From Mesodorylaimus sp. YZB2_4 (lineage: Eukaryota > Nematoda > Enoplea > Dorylaimida > Dorylaimidae), in the NCBI GenBank assembly GCA_030248295.1, contig JASANH010000913.1, positions 558,001 to 622,000 on the forward strand: a DNA stretch of 64,000 nucleotides, given 5' to 3'. Positions within the stretch are counted from its first letter, which is position 1, and each line of letters opens with the position of its first letter. The notes under the pieces were generated by a model. The model made no database searches and had not been told where the DNA came from. It saw only the letters and a program-made list of their open reading frames with translations. Below, in pieces: positions 24,312-37,100 of the stretch. The position numbers and the translations under genes are program-made.

Positions 24312-24690
24312 AAAGGAAGGCCGCGGTGGCGCAGGCGGTTCAACATTCGTCTCTCCGTACTGCATGGTAGCGAGTGGCCGGACTCATCCCGGGCTCGAAC
24401 CCCAGTGATCGAGGTGGATTTGCGAACCATAAACCGACGGCAAGCCGTGTGTGGCTCACCATGTACAGTCGAGGTGCTGCGAGTGGAGAGCCGGAAGCCA
24501 AACGAGGAGACAGTCTCGGCTGTCGAACACTGGCAGGGTTCAAAGCCCACCCGCCATCGTCCGAAGAAGCCAGTGTCCAGTCCAGGATGCCCTCGCGTGA
24601 GGTGCTCCTAGCTGAGACGCACAGAGGGTGGCTGCTGTGTGTGCTGGTCCCATCACAGCTCTCCTCATAAGGTTTTACTGCTGAGCCGCT
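24312..24690 (+). mobile_element. tRNA-derived SINE-like element, family beta, copy 2
   Basis: The head is GGTGGCGCAGGCGGTTCAAC (A-box-like), followed by GGGCTCGAACCCC (B-box-like). The body aligns with 13180-13565. Confidence 0.6.
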
Positions 24691-24843
24691 ATGGGCAAAA
24701 AAGGGCACAAAAAAATCGAGGCATACGACACTCGCGTGCGAGCAACAAAAGTTTACGTTACCGCATTTCATAACAGCCTAATAGCCTGTGCCGATGTGCG
24801 CGCTACAGTATTTATTTTTCTATTTCCATTTCCATTTAGGACG

Positions 24844-25505
24844 CGGACAATTGCCCCCTACAGACAGCTGCCTCCGCAACGCTGACCGCAGGTACACAGA
24901 GATGTCTGCTAGCGGCGGATAGGAGCAGTTGCGACAGCCGTGTTGTACTTAAGTCTTTGGGTTGAGGTGATTGGGAAGGATTAGTTGAGGTGGCGTAGTT
25001 ATTGGGCATGGTGCAGAGCAAGTTGATTTATGTCATTTTTTTAAATTTTCGGCATGACTAGTATAAAGTCGATATAAATATAATGTTCACATATTTTGCG
25101 GCTGGTTGATTGTGGGCGTAGTAATAATGTAGATAAATGCGTAAAGGAAGGCGTTGAGCACTAACAGCGCCGTAGATCAGGTGTTATCATCCATAGTTCT
25201 ACTTGCAGTACCAATCTTGGGCCGAAGGGTTGCCTTAGGCTTAGTCTACCTTAGGTGTTGCGCACCAAAGGCTTCAAACTGTAAAGGCGCTAGTTGCAGA
25301 TGCTTGCAAACTTGTGGCTTACACGAAGAGTCTTTGCGACTGACTTGAGGCTTTTATGCGCCTAAGACTAAAACAGTCGGAAAGGCCTTTCCGTCAAAGC
25401 TCAAGTTGCAAGCGTCTTTTTCCCTGTTCATAGTTGCTAGTTGCATGTTCGCAAAATTTGAATTTCGCGCCGGGGGGGGGCAATTGTCCGAGGGGCAATT
25501 GTCCG
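24844..25505. mobile_element. Inverted-repeat element with CGGACAATTGCCCC ends
   Basis: CGGACAATTGCCCC at 24844-24857 recurs inverted twice in tandem at 25477-25490 and 25492-25505. The 660-bp interior has no transposase-like frame. It is probably a non-autonomous DNA transposon. The right end directly precedes the IDH3B promoter region. Target duplications were not established. Confidence 0.45.
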
Positions 25506-25648
25506 TGATTCTTTTATTTTCCGATTTCTGAATCAATTTCTAATCGGAGTTTAGAATTTTCCTTCGAAAATCGAAGATTTTACAGGTAAAAAGTTTTGGG
25601 TCCCAAACTTCTCGACTCATTTTCAGCAAATTATCGAACCTTTATTCA

Positions 25649-25655
25649 TTTGCAG
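25649..25655 (+). promoter_or_regulatory. Acceptor-like site upstream of the IDH3B start
   Basis: TTATTCATTTGCAG ends seven bases before the ATG. It is either the end of a 5'UTR intron or a trans-splice acceptor. Confidence 0.4.
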
Positions 25656-25662
25656 ACACGAA

Positions 25663-27595
25663 ATGGCCGCCGCTCGTCCTATTCTGCGATTATGGAATTA
25701 CGCCTCGGCAGTTAGGCCTCAATTTCGAAATATGGCCATCGTAAGTGATTTTGAATCTGCTTTCCACGTGTTTCATGCCTAAATAAATATCGTAAATTAC
25801 TGAATGCATTTTACGGCAGTTGAAAAGTCTGAAAAAGGAATTTACCCAGATCTGTAAGGGGGGACCCGAATTCGTATTTAAATAAAACAATTTACTGAAA
25901 GCAAGAAAATATGCGGAAAGAATTCGAAGTCTAAATTTTCTTGACATCCAATCACTCTTTTAGGCCGCTAAACCTCCCCCAGTTCCGGCGCACAAAGGCA
26001 AACCCATCGTGACTTTGATTCCCGGTGACGGTGTCGGTCCGGAATTGGTTTACGCCGTACAAGAAGTTTTTAAGTCGACTGGCGTACCCGTCGATTTCGA
26101 AGAGATTTTCATCAGCGAAGTTCATCATTCTCGCAGCGCCCCAATCGAGCAAGTAGTCGAATCGGTGAAACGCAACAACGGTGTGGCGTTGAAAGGTGCT
26201 ATTCAGTCGGCTTATACGAGTCATTCGGGAGAATTGGAAGGAGTACGAGTTTTTTTGATCGTTTCGCGCGGTTCAGGATTCGATCAGTCGGAGGACCTTT
26301 GCATTCTGTCGCGACCTCCTGGGCAATTCGGTACTGATGATACCGAATGTCCAGATGCTGTTTTCAAGCCGATAGCTCCAAGAGTGGCTCTTGTGAGACC
26401 ATGCAGGGTTGAGGCGGTCAGGTTTTCCAAATTTACCAATGTTTCCTTGTTCTAGCTTAACATGAAATTGCGCCGTTCGCTGGATTTGTTTGCAAATGTG
26501 GCTCACATCAAGGTAACTAATTTTTATCATTTTATAACGAATTAAAAATGATTTTCTTCAATTTAGAGTCTGAAGGGGATTAAAACTCGCCATAAGAACT
26601 TGGATTTCGTCATTATTCGTGAACAAACCGAGGGCGAATACAGTGCATTGGAACACGAATGCGTGCCAGGCGTTATCGAATGTTTGAAAATTATGACCCG
26701 AGAAAAATGTCTTCGCGTCGCAAAATTCGCTTTCGATTATGCTACGAAACACGGACGACGTAAAGTTACGGCTGTGCATAAAGCTAATATTATGAAATTG
26801 GGCGATGGATTATTTTTAAACATTTGCGAAGAAATATCAAAATTATATCCGAAAATTTTATTTAGTAAGTTTTTGCAATTTTTAAAGCAAATAAAAAATT
26901 CCTAATCGCCGATATTCTTGCTCTTACTTTACTGCATGCAATCCCAAGCAGCCGAAGCGCACTGGCGGGGCAGACATGAAATGTTTTACTGTCTGTCCTG
27001 TCAGTGCTTCGATGTTTGAATTTTTAAAATTCGCGCGATTATTAGAAACTGCTTATTGCAAAATAACAAAATTACTGTAATCCCTATTTCAAGGTGCTCT
27101 AAGCAGCTAATCGCGGGAAATTCGAATTTTGATCAAATAGAAATGTTGGTATTGTGCAAAAATCTGACCAATCTTTTTCAAGATAACATGATCATCGACA
27201 ATTGTTGCATGCAACTGGTGGCCAAACCGGAGCAGTTCGATGTTATGGTCATGCCCAATTTGTATGGCAACATCATCGATAATTTGGCATCCGGTTTGGT
27301 TGGCGGAGCAGGCGTTGTCACTGGCGAGAATTATGGTATGGAATGCGTCGTATTCGAACCCGGTTCGCGGCATATTTTTCACGAAGGAATGGGACGAAAT
27401 ATTGCTAATCCGACGGCCATGATTTTATGCGCGTCTAATATGTTGAAACATATTCATTTGGAAGAACATGGGGACGCGATTCGTCGAGCAGTCGAGAAAG
27501 TGATCGCCGATGGAAAAGTACGAACCAAGGATTTGGGGGGATATGCGACCACGACTGAATTCACGAATGCGGTCATTGATAATGTGCAGCTTTAG
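25663..27595 (+). CDS. IDH3B: Isocitrate dehydrogenase [NAD] subunit beta, mitochondrial
   Basis: Five exons (25663-25740, 25964-26242, 26456-26512, 26567-26864, 27183-27595) total 1125 bases, or 374 aa, in one frame. The N-terminus [20 protein letters not shown] is a plausible mitochondrial presequence. Family landmarks include [92 protein letters not shown] and RNIANPTAM. These match the beta (non-catalytic) subunit of the TCA-cycle enzyme that oxidises isocitrate to 2-oxoglutarate. Length is near that of animal IDH3B. An acceptor-like TTTGCAG ends at 25655, seven bases before the ATG. The gene converges on the GK5-like gene, whose stop lies about 510 bases downstream on the other strand. 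Confidence 0.93.
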
Positions 27596-28105
27596 AAAGT
27601 TTGAGGTTTTTTGAGGAAAAATTGAGTGTTCTAGTCGTAGAAGATCGGTTTTATAAGATAGTGTTCAATATTGGTTGGTTGAGAGTAGGACATCATATCT
27701 CCATTTTTTGGTGCATACAGCGAGCAAGTCTTTAGTGACTACTCCTTGTAGGTTTGAGTTTCTGCGCTTTAGGCTATGCTGTTAGAAATATATAAATATC
27801 TGGAACCGCAATTTACGCATTGAGTAAAATATGGTTACAGACACACAGTGGATAAAGGTATCTGAAAATGAAAATTACACTGCATTACCGCATGGCCTTT
27901 TAAAATAAAAACTGGAAATTTTGTACTCAAAGATGCTAAACTCAAAAATAATTATATCGTATACTGATAGAAATCAGTTTTTGATTAGAGCTTTGCAATA
28001 CCCTCACCCAACGACTAAGGCACTAGCCCCTGATATGATATCACAACTTCTAAGTACAAAAATACGAGTGCACAGCATGAATTTGAGTAGGCAACTATTG
28101 CACCC

Positions 28106-31100
28106 TCACTCACATTCCTTGTACCAATTAAGCGATCGGTCAACAGCGATCTTCCAGTTGGTGTAATCTTTCACAAGTTTCTCGCGGCCCTTAGCTGATG
28201 GAATATACGTGTGCTTGATACTGACCAAATGGCGGATGTCTTCCACATTGTTCCATATGCCTGGAAGAAGGATTTGATAAGAAAGGAGCAATGTTGGAGG
28301 GAATGCTTCAATCTGAAACCATATTTTACACAGCTGCACAAGAACCTGGCATCTGCAATCTCGTAAATAGGCAGAGGAAACACAATGGAGGCGAACCTAT
28401 GAAGTTACCACGAGAGCCTAACGAAGATGCCACATTTCTTTATCTGTTGGTAAAATATAGTTCCAGGTGGCATTTTTTTAAGCTGCACATAATGGCCATA
28501 CAACACTGTTTTCGAATCTCCTCACACGCGAAGAATAACTTACCTGCGCCAATGCCAGCCAGAAACATAATGCCCAAAGAACCGACTTCTTCTTGTACCA
28601 TGGTCGACAACGGCTTCTCGCACAGGTCGGCGATCATTTGACAAATGAACTCATTTCCGGACACACCGCCAACGCATCTAAAAACATAAGGTAGGGTAGA
28701 GAAGGGACACAAGGCCATATTTGAGCTAGGTATGCACTGTGGTTGGTCGACTCAAATTAAGCTGAAACTTCCGAGACGCCGCCTGCACCTGCAAGTTTGG
28801 TACAACATGAAAACACTAGAGCTGGAGTAAGGAAAATGCAATAGACGATAATGTGCCAAAGTAGAATAGCCCTGTAGTAGTATTTGCAAGCCGAATCACG
28901 CACATGCATTTGATGAGAAACCCCAGTTTCAAAAATCAAAATATGACACAATCAAGGGCTGACCAGGAATTGAACACACGACTGTGGGTGGGGTACTGAA
29001 CCTTTCTCCAGCCTGCAATCACACTTCATATAATCATGCATACCAAGCAGCCACAAGGCAGTATGAAGTATATAGAATTATGGACCAACCCCACACATCG
29101 CCATCACACTATCACAAACTGCTTTGCCGTAATAGAAATTTGTAAAAATAACACGCAACCTTGCCTTTGCTTTAAAAAGGCGGGAATTCAAATTTTTAAG
29201 AGAAGTATATCAGGACCCTGCAACAACTGGATACCCACATACCCACTTACCTGATATAGTTGAGTCGAAAAGGTGCTTCCTCCTGCACAACACTGAACAC
29301 TTGATAAACACGGAAGGCGATGGCTTCAAGGATGGCGCGCGTCATATGCGCCTTAGTGGTTGATGGCTTCAGTCCGAAAAAACTGGCGCAAGCATGAGCA
29401 TTATTGACGGGCACCTGAAATGATAAAGGTAAGGCATTAAATCTTAGGCGTCAGTGGGGATATTTCTGTGCCTCAGAGATGAACAAAAACACAGTCCTAG
29501 GAGTTTGCAAATATTCCAAAAATGTTAACCCCGCTGGGATTTAAAGATGCGTTTTCTTCATTTATTTAGGCCTGAATCGTGGCCACAAACACCAAAAAAG
29601 AGGAGTTGACGGGAGTAGAACCCAAGCAACCATTTCGTCCTCCACCAGGCTACTACACTTGATAATTCTGCATATATTACAGCACCTTCTCACTGCCGGG
29701 GTGGTCCAGTTCAGTGGCCCAGCATCTACTGGTACAGCTTCGTAATAAATGGCACGATCGTCATGGGTTCGATATCCATAGATCCCCAGAAAAGCTCATT
29801 GTCCTTGCATTCCAGGCCGTAAAAGATTCCCAGAACGACTTTCGATGGCAGGGTTTCATGTCCACCCGCCCTTTATCTAGTCAACGATGCTGCAACCCAC
29901 AGCGAAGATGTCAACCTCTATGGGTGATGTTTCAGCTGCAGGTATTGTCGCTAGCATTGCTCTGCTCTAATCGGAATTTTTGTCACTAACATGGTCGCGT
30001 TTGGTTGCATTCTCTTGCGACTGGCAGTCACGAGCTGCAAAGCCCGCACGAAGGTGCTCCAACGAAGACCACAGAGCGTTTTCTGGTCCCTGCGCAGCCT
30101 CTCTACAGGAACTCAAATGAACTGAGTCCACAAAAAAAGTTTGAAAAAGCCGACTCGCAGTACCCTCTGCCAGATCAGTCTTCACGTAGAACCTTGCACA
30201 TACAACACACCAACATCATTAATTCTGGTTCGCAGCAACTGATGCGCTCGCCTTCACTACTTTGCCGCGTAAAGACAGACCAGCGGCTGCTAATTAATCA
30301 TGTTTTGATGCTTTTTCCTTCGCTGTCACTCTTCTAGCGCATTTTAAACCCAAACTCCATTCCAACTTACAACTTCTCCAGCCGCCCGCACGTTACCCCC
30401 TGAGTCGATCTTTCTGCGCACTCTGTCCAAACAACTCAACAAGAATGCCCCTAACTGTGCGATCGAGTGCGATCATTTACATCCGACCACTCATTTGCCT
30501 CCTACTCGGCTTAGGAGCCTTGGTCGTGGTCAGTCTGATCGGACACCAGCAACTGCAACGAACATCCAATCTCAAATCCCGCACCCAGAGCACACAAGAA
30601 AGATGGCCAGCCCAATATGCCAATGATATCGATCGAACCTCCAGTCAACTCCTTCTAAGGAATATCCACGGCGACAATATTCGCCGCAACATCCGTCGTT
30701 TGGCGCGACGACCCCACACGGCTGGCACTGAGTCTAATCATCGGTTGGCGCAATGGATCAGCGATCAGTGGAAGGCCCAAGGTCTAGAAGATGTCCATTT
30801 CGCTGAATACGAAGTCCTTCTCTCACATCCAGCCAATCTGGACAAACCCAATACAGTTGACCTGATCGATAATCGTGGCAGACTTGTCTTCCAATCCATC
30901 GGTCAAATGCCAGCCTTAATTCCAGAGGAGCAAAGCGATCCTGGGGCCAATTTCACATATAATGCCTACTCGGCCAATGGCACGGTCACTGGCCGAGTGG
31001 TCTATGCCAATTATGGTACAAAACAAGATTTCGACCTACTCGACCAGAAAAACCTCAGTGTCCGAGGCAAGATCGTCATCGCACGATACGGTATGGTTTG

Positions 31101-34100
31101 GAGAGGCGCCAAGGTCTACAATGCCCAACATCGAGGAGCCATCGGAGTCGTCCTCTACTCCGATCCAGCCGACGTCTGCGCTCCGAACACGAGCACACTA
31201 CGCGACACGGACACTTACCCACACACTGCCTGGATGCCGAAAGGGGGCGTCCAACTGGGCAGTCTCCTCAATGTCGATGGCGATCCCCTGACACCCTTGT
31301 ACCCCGCCCTCGATTACATATACAGGTCCAAGTCCAAGGCGGATCTACTCCACGAGGGTGCCATCCCGTCCATCCCCGTCCAACCAATCAGCTACGCCGA
31401 TGCTTATCAATTCTTGAGTCGGATGCGTGGTCAGCAAGTGCCCAGTCGATGGCGAGGCGGCCTCAACATCACTTACGCATTCGATCAAGGTCCAGCCGAC
31501 TGGACGGCCAAACTGACCGTGCGTGTGAATACGACAACGGGCAAGATCAGGAATGTGATAGGGTTCATCGAGGGGAGGCGGGAACCCGATCGATATGTCA
31601 TCGTGGGCAACCATTTCGATGCCTGGATATATGGAGCTATCGACCCGAACTCGGGCACTGCAGTCATGCTGGAAATGTCCAGGGCATTCATGCGATTGGT
31701 CAACGAGACTGCGTGGAAACCATTGAGGACCATCGTCTTCTGTGGTAAGATGATAGCCAGTCAGCGCGAACCTGCGAAACTGCAAAATGTCTATCAGCGA
31801 CACCTGATGCAGAAGGGCAACAGGGAAAACGCCTTTTTACAAAAAAGAATGAAAAATCGCTTTACTAAACGACTAAAGTTTTACGAAACGAACGGAGCCG
31901 CTGGGATTCGAACCCTGCAGTTTCCTAAACACAAAATCTTTCAATGGGCAACATTTTCACTAAGCTGATGAACATACTGTATGGGGGGGGCTTAACTCTA
32001 AATCTAAGCTATCCTGCTCAGAAATTCCTCCAAAAAACCACGCTGCGAGACCGTTAAGCAAAATTCAAAGACTTTTAAAGGTTTTCAAAACCAAAACTAT
32101 TGGATCCACCGGGATTCGAGCCTGACCTCACATTTCAGCGTGGGATGGCGAAGAATACGGTCTGTTGGGTTCTACCGAATGGGTCCAACAATACACGACT
32201 CTTCTCGATCGTCGTGCCGTGGCATACCTGAACGTTGATCTAATCAGCGGTAACGAAACCCTGTTCGCCGAGGCTAATCCTAGTCTATACAGACCAGCCG
32301 TGGCTGCGGCAAAACGAGTCCCTAATCCTGACGCCCGCGAATACGCGGCTGGTCGTCGATCAGTCTTCGACACTTGGATTCACAAATTACCACCCGATTC
32401 CATCCCGGGCATACCCCGCATGCCCGAACCTGCTGGTGGCAGCGACCACGTCCCATTTTTCAACTATCTGGGCGTGCCCATTGTCAACTTACGATACACC
32501 AATCTGTCAACAGACAATGCCTACCCACTCTACCACACTCTCTACGAAACACCATTCGTCCAGGAGAAAATACTCGATCCTAAAAATTACGCTTTCCACA
32601 CAGCCGTTGGCCAATTTTGGGCCGAATTAACTCGTCTTCTAGCCGATACAAATTTATTACCATTGAATATCGACGATTATGCAATTATGCTCAAAAAATA
32701 TACTAAAAATTTAAACGAAACTCTAATCGATCTTGGTTTATTACCTAAATCGAAAGAAATCGATAAAGATATTGGAAATTTGAATAAAGCTATCGATCGA
32801 TTACTTGAACGAGCAGCAAAATTTCATCATTACGCAGACGATTTGCGTCGTACTTTAAATCCATCAGCATACGCTCTAGGATTGGACATGTTCAATTCAC
32901 GACTGGCTCAAATCGAAAGATGTTTCATCAATCCACGAGGCGGTGACCCGTTGATCAGACCCGACTCCAGACACGTCATATATGGCATTAGCAACGAGGA
33001 CAGCTACGCCTCGAATCAACTGCCTTTCGTTTATGGAGAAATCGGCAAATGGACTAGTGCAAAGAGCGAGCAAGAACGAGAGATCGCCTTGAAAAATATC
33101 AGACAGCAAATTAGCATTGTGACATATTCTGTACATTGTGCAGTCAGCTTATTGAAAAAGACGCCCGCCAAGGCCATTTAAGGCATTTCTTGGGGAATGC
33201 AGCATTCATTTCTAATGCGTCGAATATCAACAACGGACGATTTTATGATTGGTTTACTGAACGCATGATTTTTAATAAAAAAAATGTTGGAATCAGGATT
33301 AGAGTAGCCCCCATCAGAAGTATCGTAGAGCTGTGTGTAAAAGTGACCTAAAATCAACGCCCACCAGTGCAGCGTGACCAAGCCAGGTAGGCGCAGTAGG
33401 AACAAAAACTCTGGAATCATACGACTATACCTACTGCTGAAACATCAACTTGCTGGGTTGCCGACTCCCAGCCAGGGGAGATCGATTACTCCCTCCCACT
33501 GGCCATGGCCTACCGGGCACGAGGATTATAATACTTATAAATTGTAGCTAGACCACAGGCTAAGGAGCCCGTAGTGTTTCCCTCGGTGATTGGGGCCCTA
33601 CAGAGTGCAGCACGTCAACCAGTTGGGTTGATGTTTCATCAGTCTTTGATTACTAGAAGTCACAAACTGCTGCTCTGACAATGAGTTTTATGGGGAGTGG
33701 CGCAAGCTGCCCACGACCTTTCCTAGAAACGTCAACCTCTTACTCAGGATGGCACCACACTGAGGTGAGGGTGCAGTTTAGGCCTGGTAAACTAGAGTGC
33801 CAGTGGATACAGTAAATAGAAAATCTAGGTTCCATCTACTTTCTGCTGCGCCAACTCAAATATGGTATTTGACACTTTTGTTTGTTCCACTTCCCAAGCA
33901 ATGAGCCGAAAAGACACACAGTAAGCCTTTACTGCAAGCGCTCACCTGCAACCCACTGAATGCTGGCACGAAATACACACCGTTCGTATCTGAAAGACAA
34001 AATACGTCTTGCTTGCAGCTAATATACTGTATCGCACAGAGTGACACAAGTCTCACACTGCAGTATGTCGGCTAGGCTTGTGCCCCCGTTTAAGACAGTA

Positions 34101-37100
34101 CCTGATTCTAAAGTTGTGATAAGTAATTTTTATCAGGTTACTGTATCAACTCGAATAATTTCACGGGGGAATTAAAATGTGAAGCCCTATTTGACAAGCT
34201 TTCCTATATAAGCCATGATTTTGAAAGACCAACCCATCTTAACACCACGGCTGGGTGTTCTTAGTGTGGGATGGGCTATACCACATAGGGTACTGTCGCA
34301 GCACTAAGGTGAGCCACACTACTGTACCTGGCAGAACTATTTAAGGGAAGTTACCGAACCCAAAGGGCCCCAATGGGCCCTAGGAGATGGGTCGGCCGGT
34401 GGGTTAGGCGTCTGCCTCTCACGCCAGGTGCGCAGTTACGGGCGAGTGTTCGACTCGCGGGCCGGTAAATCATTTCGTGTAAAATGTGTCCCTTCACCCT
34501 CGAGTGCGCATAAGCGTTTGGTGATGTGGTAAAACATGAACATGGGTCCAATGAGATTATGCTGGAGGTGCAGATACAGATTGAATACGATCAGGAGAAA
34601 GAGGGCAACTAATCCAGCTGGATCCTGCAGGGAAGGCTACCCCGGGTGTCCGTCAAGCAACTCCCATATTCCTCCAAGCAGCTCTCACTCTCACTCATAT
34701 CCAATGGGTACTGGTACCCACGAATAATCATCGCGTGATCAGGATGCATGTTTCAGGCCCGCATACCTTGGTCGGAGGAGGGGGCACTAAGCGAGGGGAG
34801 AACTAAGTATTTGTGGAACGAATTTATGGGAGTATCTTCTGAGTGGTTGGATGACCTGTCACAAGTAACGTACCAAGCCGAGAGTCCCCTCAAATATATG
34901 TCCCCCATTTGGGCGTATGGCCTTTACAGGTTATTTCCCCACCCTCTGGCCTTTCGAGTAAACACAGTATCTGCAAGAAATGCGCATGGTGAAGAGAGAA
35001 ACATAAACCCCGTGAAAGCAGGCTTTACCTTCGATGGATCTGGCGATATCGCTTGTCTCCATCGCATTTTCGAACAAGCCTGAAATGGCCGATGGTGTAC
35101 GCAGAAGGCAAGCATTCTTGGCACTAGCTATTCATCAGAAACTGCTACCTGGTCCCATGGAGACTGTACCAAGAATGAAAAATATGAGTGACAAAAGGGA
35201 ATCAAACCTGCTTGCGGGTGATTTTTCTGTTTTTATTTTTAGGTAATTCTAAATCATTTTCCATTTTCTAATTGTTAATTTACAGAAAACAAAGTAAAAC
35301 CACTACGTGCGATCTGCGCGTACGATGTAAAACTATATGTTACACACCCCTGCAAGGAGTTGTGTCGCGTTGTGTAGTTTTAATAGCATTTGACCCGCCC
35401 ACTCGACACGTTTCGACATTTCAGGAAACTGATACATTCACTAGTCTATATAGTTTCAGATGGCGGTTAACTTAGCGCTGCACGCAAGCGCCAACAGATG
35501 CGAGAGACACAGTAGGTCTAACGGGCAATGTTAGAATGATCGCTTCCGGAGGTCACTCAGCACTCACCAATCGATTGGCCCCACATGATCGCAGATCCGG
35601 CGTCGTGCGAGAACGATTCAGCCACATAAACCAGTTCGTCTTTGAAGCGCCACCCAACCAAGGGATGCAGGCCTGAAACGTGCATCCTGATCACGCAATG
35701 ACTCATAGCGGAGCACGCAATGACTCATAGCGGAGCACGCAATGACTCATAGCGGAGCACGCAATGACTCATAGCGGAGCACGCAATGACTCATAGCGGA
35801 GCACGCAATGACTCATGGCGGAGCACGCAATGACTCATAGCGGAGCACGCAATGACTCATAGCGGAGCACGCAATGACTCATAGCGGAGCACGCAATGAC
35901 TCATAGCGGAGCACGCAATGACTCATAGCGGAGCACGCAATGACTCATAGCGGAGCACGCAATGACTCATAGCTGAGCACGCAATGACTCGTCGTGGGCA
36001 CCCGTACCCGTTGGATATAAGTAAGAGTGATGGTTGGTAGTTGGGCGGGATATGGAAGTTGCCCGACGGGGGAAGAGGGTGCTTCCCTGCAGGATCCAGG
36101 CTGGAGTAGTTCCCCTCTTTCTCCTGATCACAATTGCAACTGTGTTTGCTCCTCCAGCCTAGTCCTACCATATCAGCTTACCATCGACGGACGTGTGAGG
36201 CTGGCCTCCCGTATTTACATCAATGAACGCACCAGTGCCCAGTGATAACTTGACAGCACCGATATCGAAACATCCACTGCCAAATGTAGCCGCTTGCTGA
36301 TCCCCCGCCTTAAATCAGCAAAATTTCACCCTAGTCTGATCCAATCGCCATTAGAAAAACCTACCATCGCAGTAATCGGTACCTCACAACCAAATATATC
36401 CTTCGAGCAAACACCTAACTGGCCACTGCAAAAAAATCAGAAAAATGATCAAACTTATCAGTGATAAGTGATAACAGCAGTACCTGGTATCGAGGACGTT
36501 AGGAAGAAAGTGATACGGAATGCCGAACAATGAGCAAATGGAAGACGCCCAAGCAAGCTGAAAGCAAAAGTCCAGCAACGTCACTGATCCACTGGCCTGT
36601 GTAATCAGTGCACCCAGTCAGTTGGAGATCATATGAGAAGCCGAAGATTCCGGGACAAACATACTTCGAGCAGGAATGCTTTCCAGGCAAACTGGGAGGA
36701 CGGTTAAAGGATTAAACTAATTTCTTTGATGCCTCTGCGTCAAGGGAGAGCACCCTTCTCCCCAAGAATTATCTACCCAAGAATTATCAGGTCTGTAAAC
36801 TTAAAGGGGTAATTTGAACACATGCAAATTTATGCAAAACTTTTCCACAATTTGTCCCCTCCCCTAGAGCGCCACTTACCACGTACGGATCGAACATTCC
36901 ACTACTACTGGCCAATGAAATCTCGAATCCGTAAGCCTTGCCAGCAGTCAATTTCCACAGCAGCCATGTCCCAATATCGCCACCCATCACTTGGCCAGTC
37001 TTCAAGCGTTCTTTCAACTGAAATTTGACACTTGCATCGCATACACTGGTGAATCTTGGCTGGTCATCTTATCCGTCCTTCCCCCCAATCGAACATACAG

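Noticed and set aside
31098..31748. Long alternative-frame open frames over the peptidase gene
   Set aside because: They are shadows of the conserved M28 coding exon, which explains the open frame.
35693..35990. CRISPR-like array
   Set aside because: The units are contiguous 22-bp tandem repeats without unique spacers, in an animal intron; it is a minisatellite.
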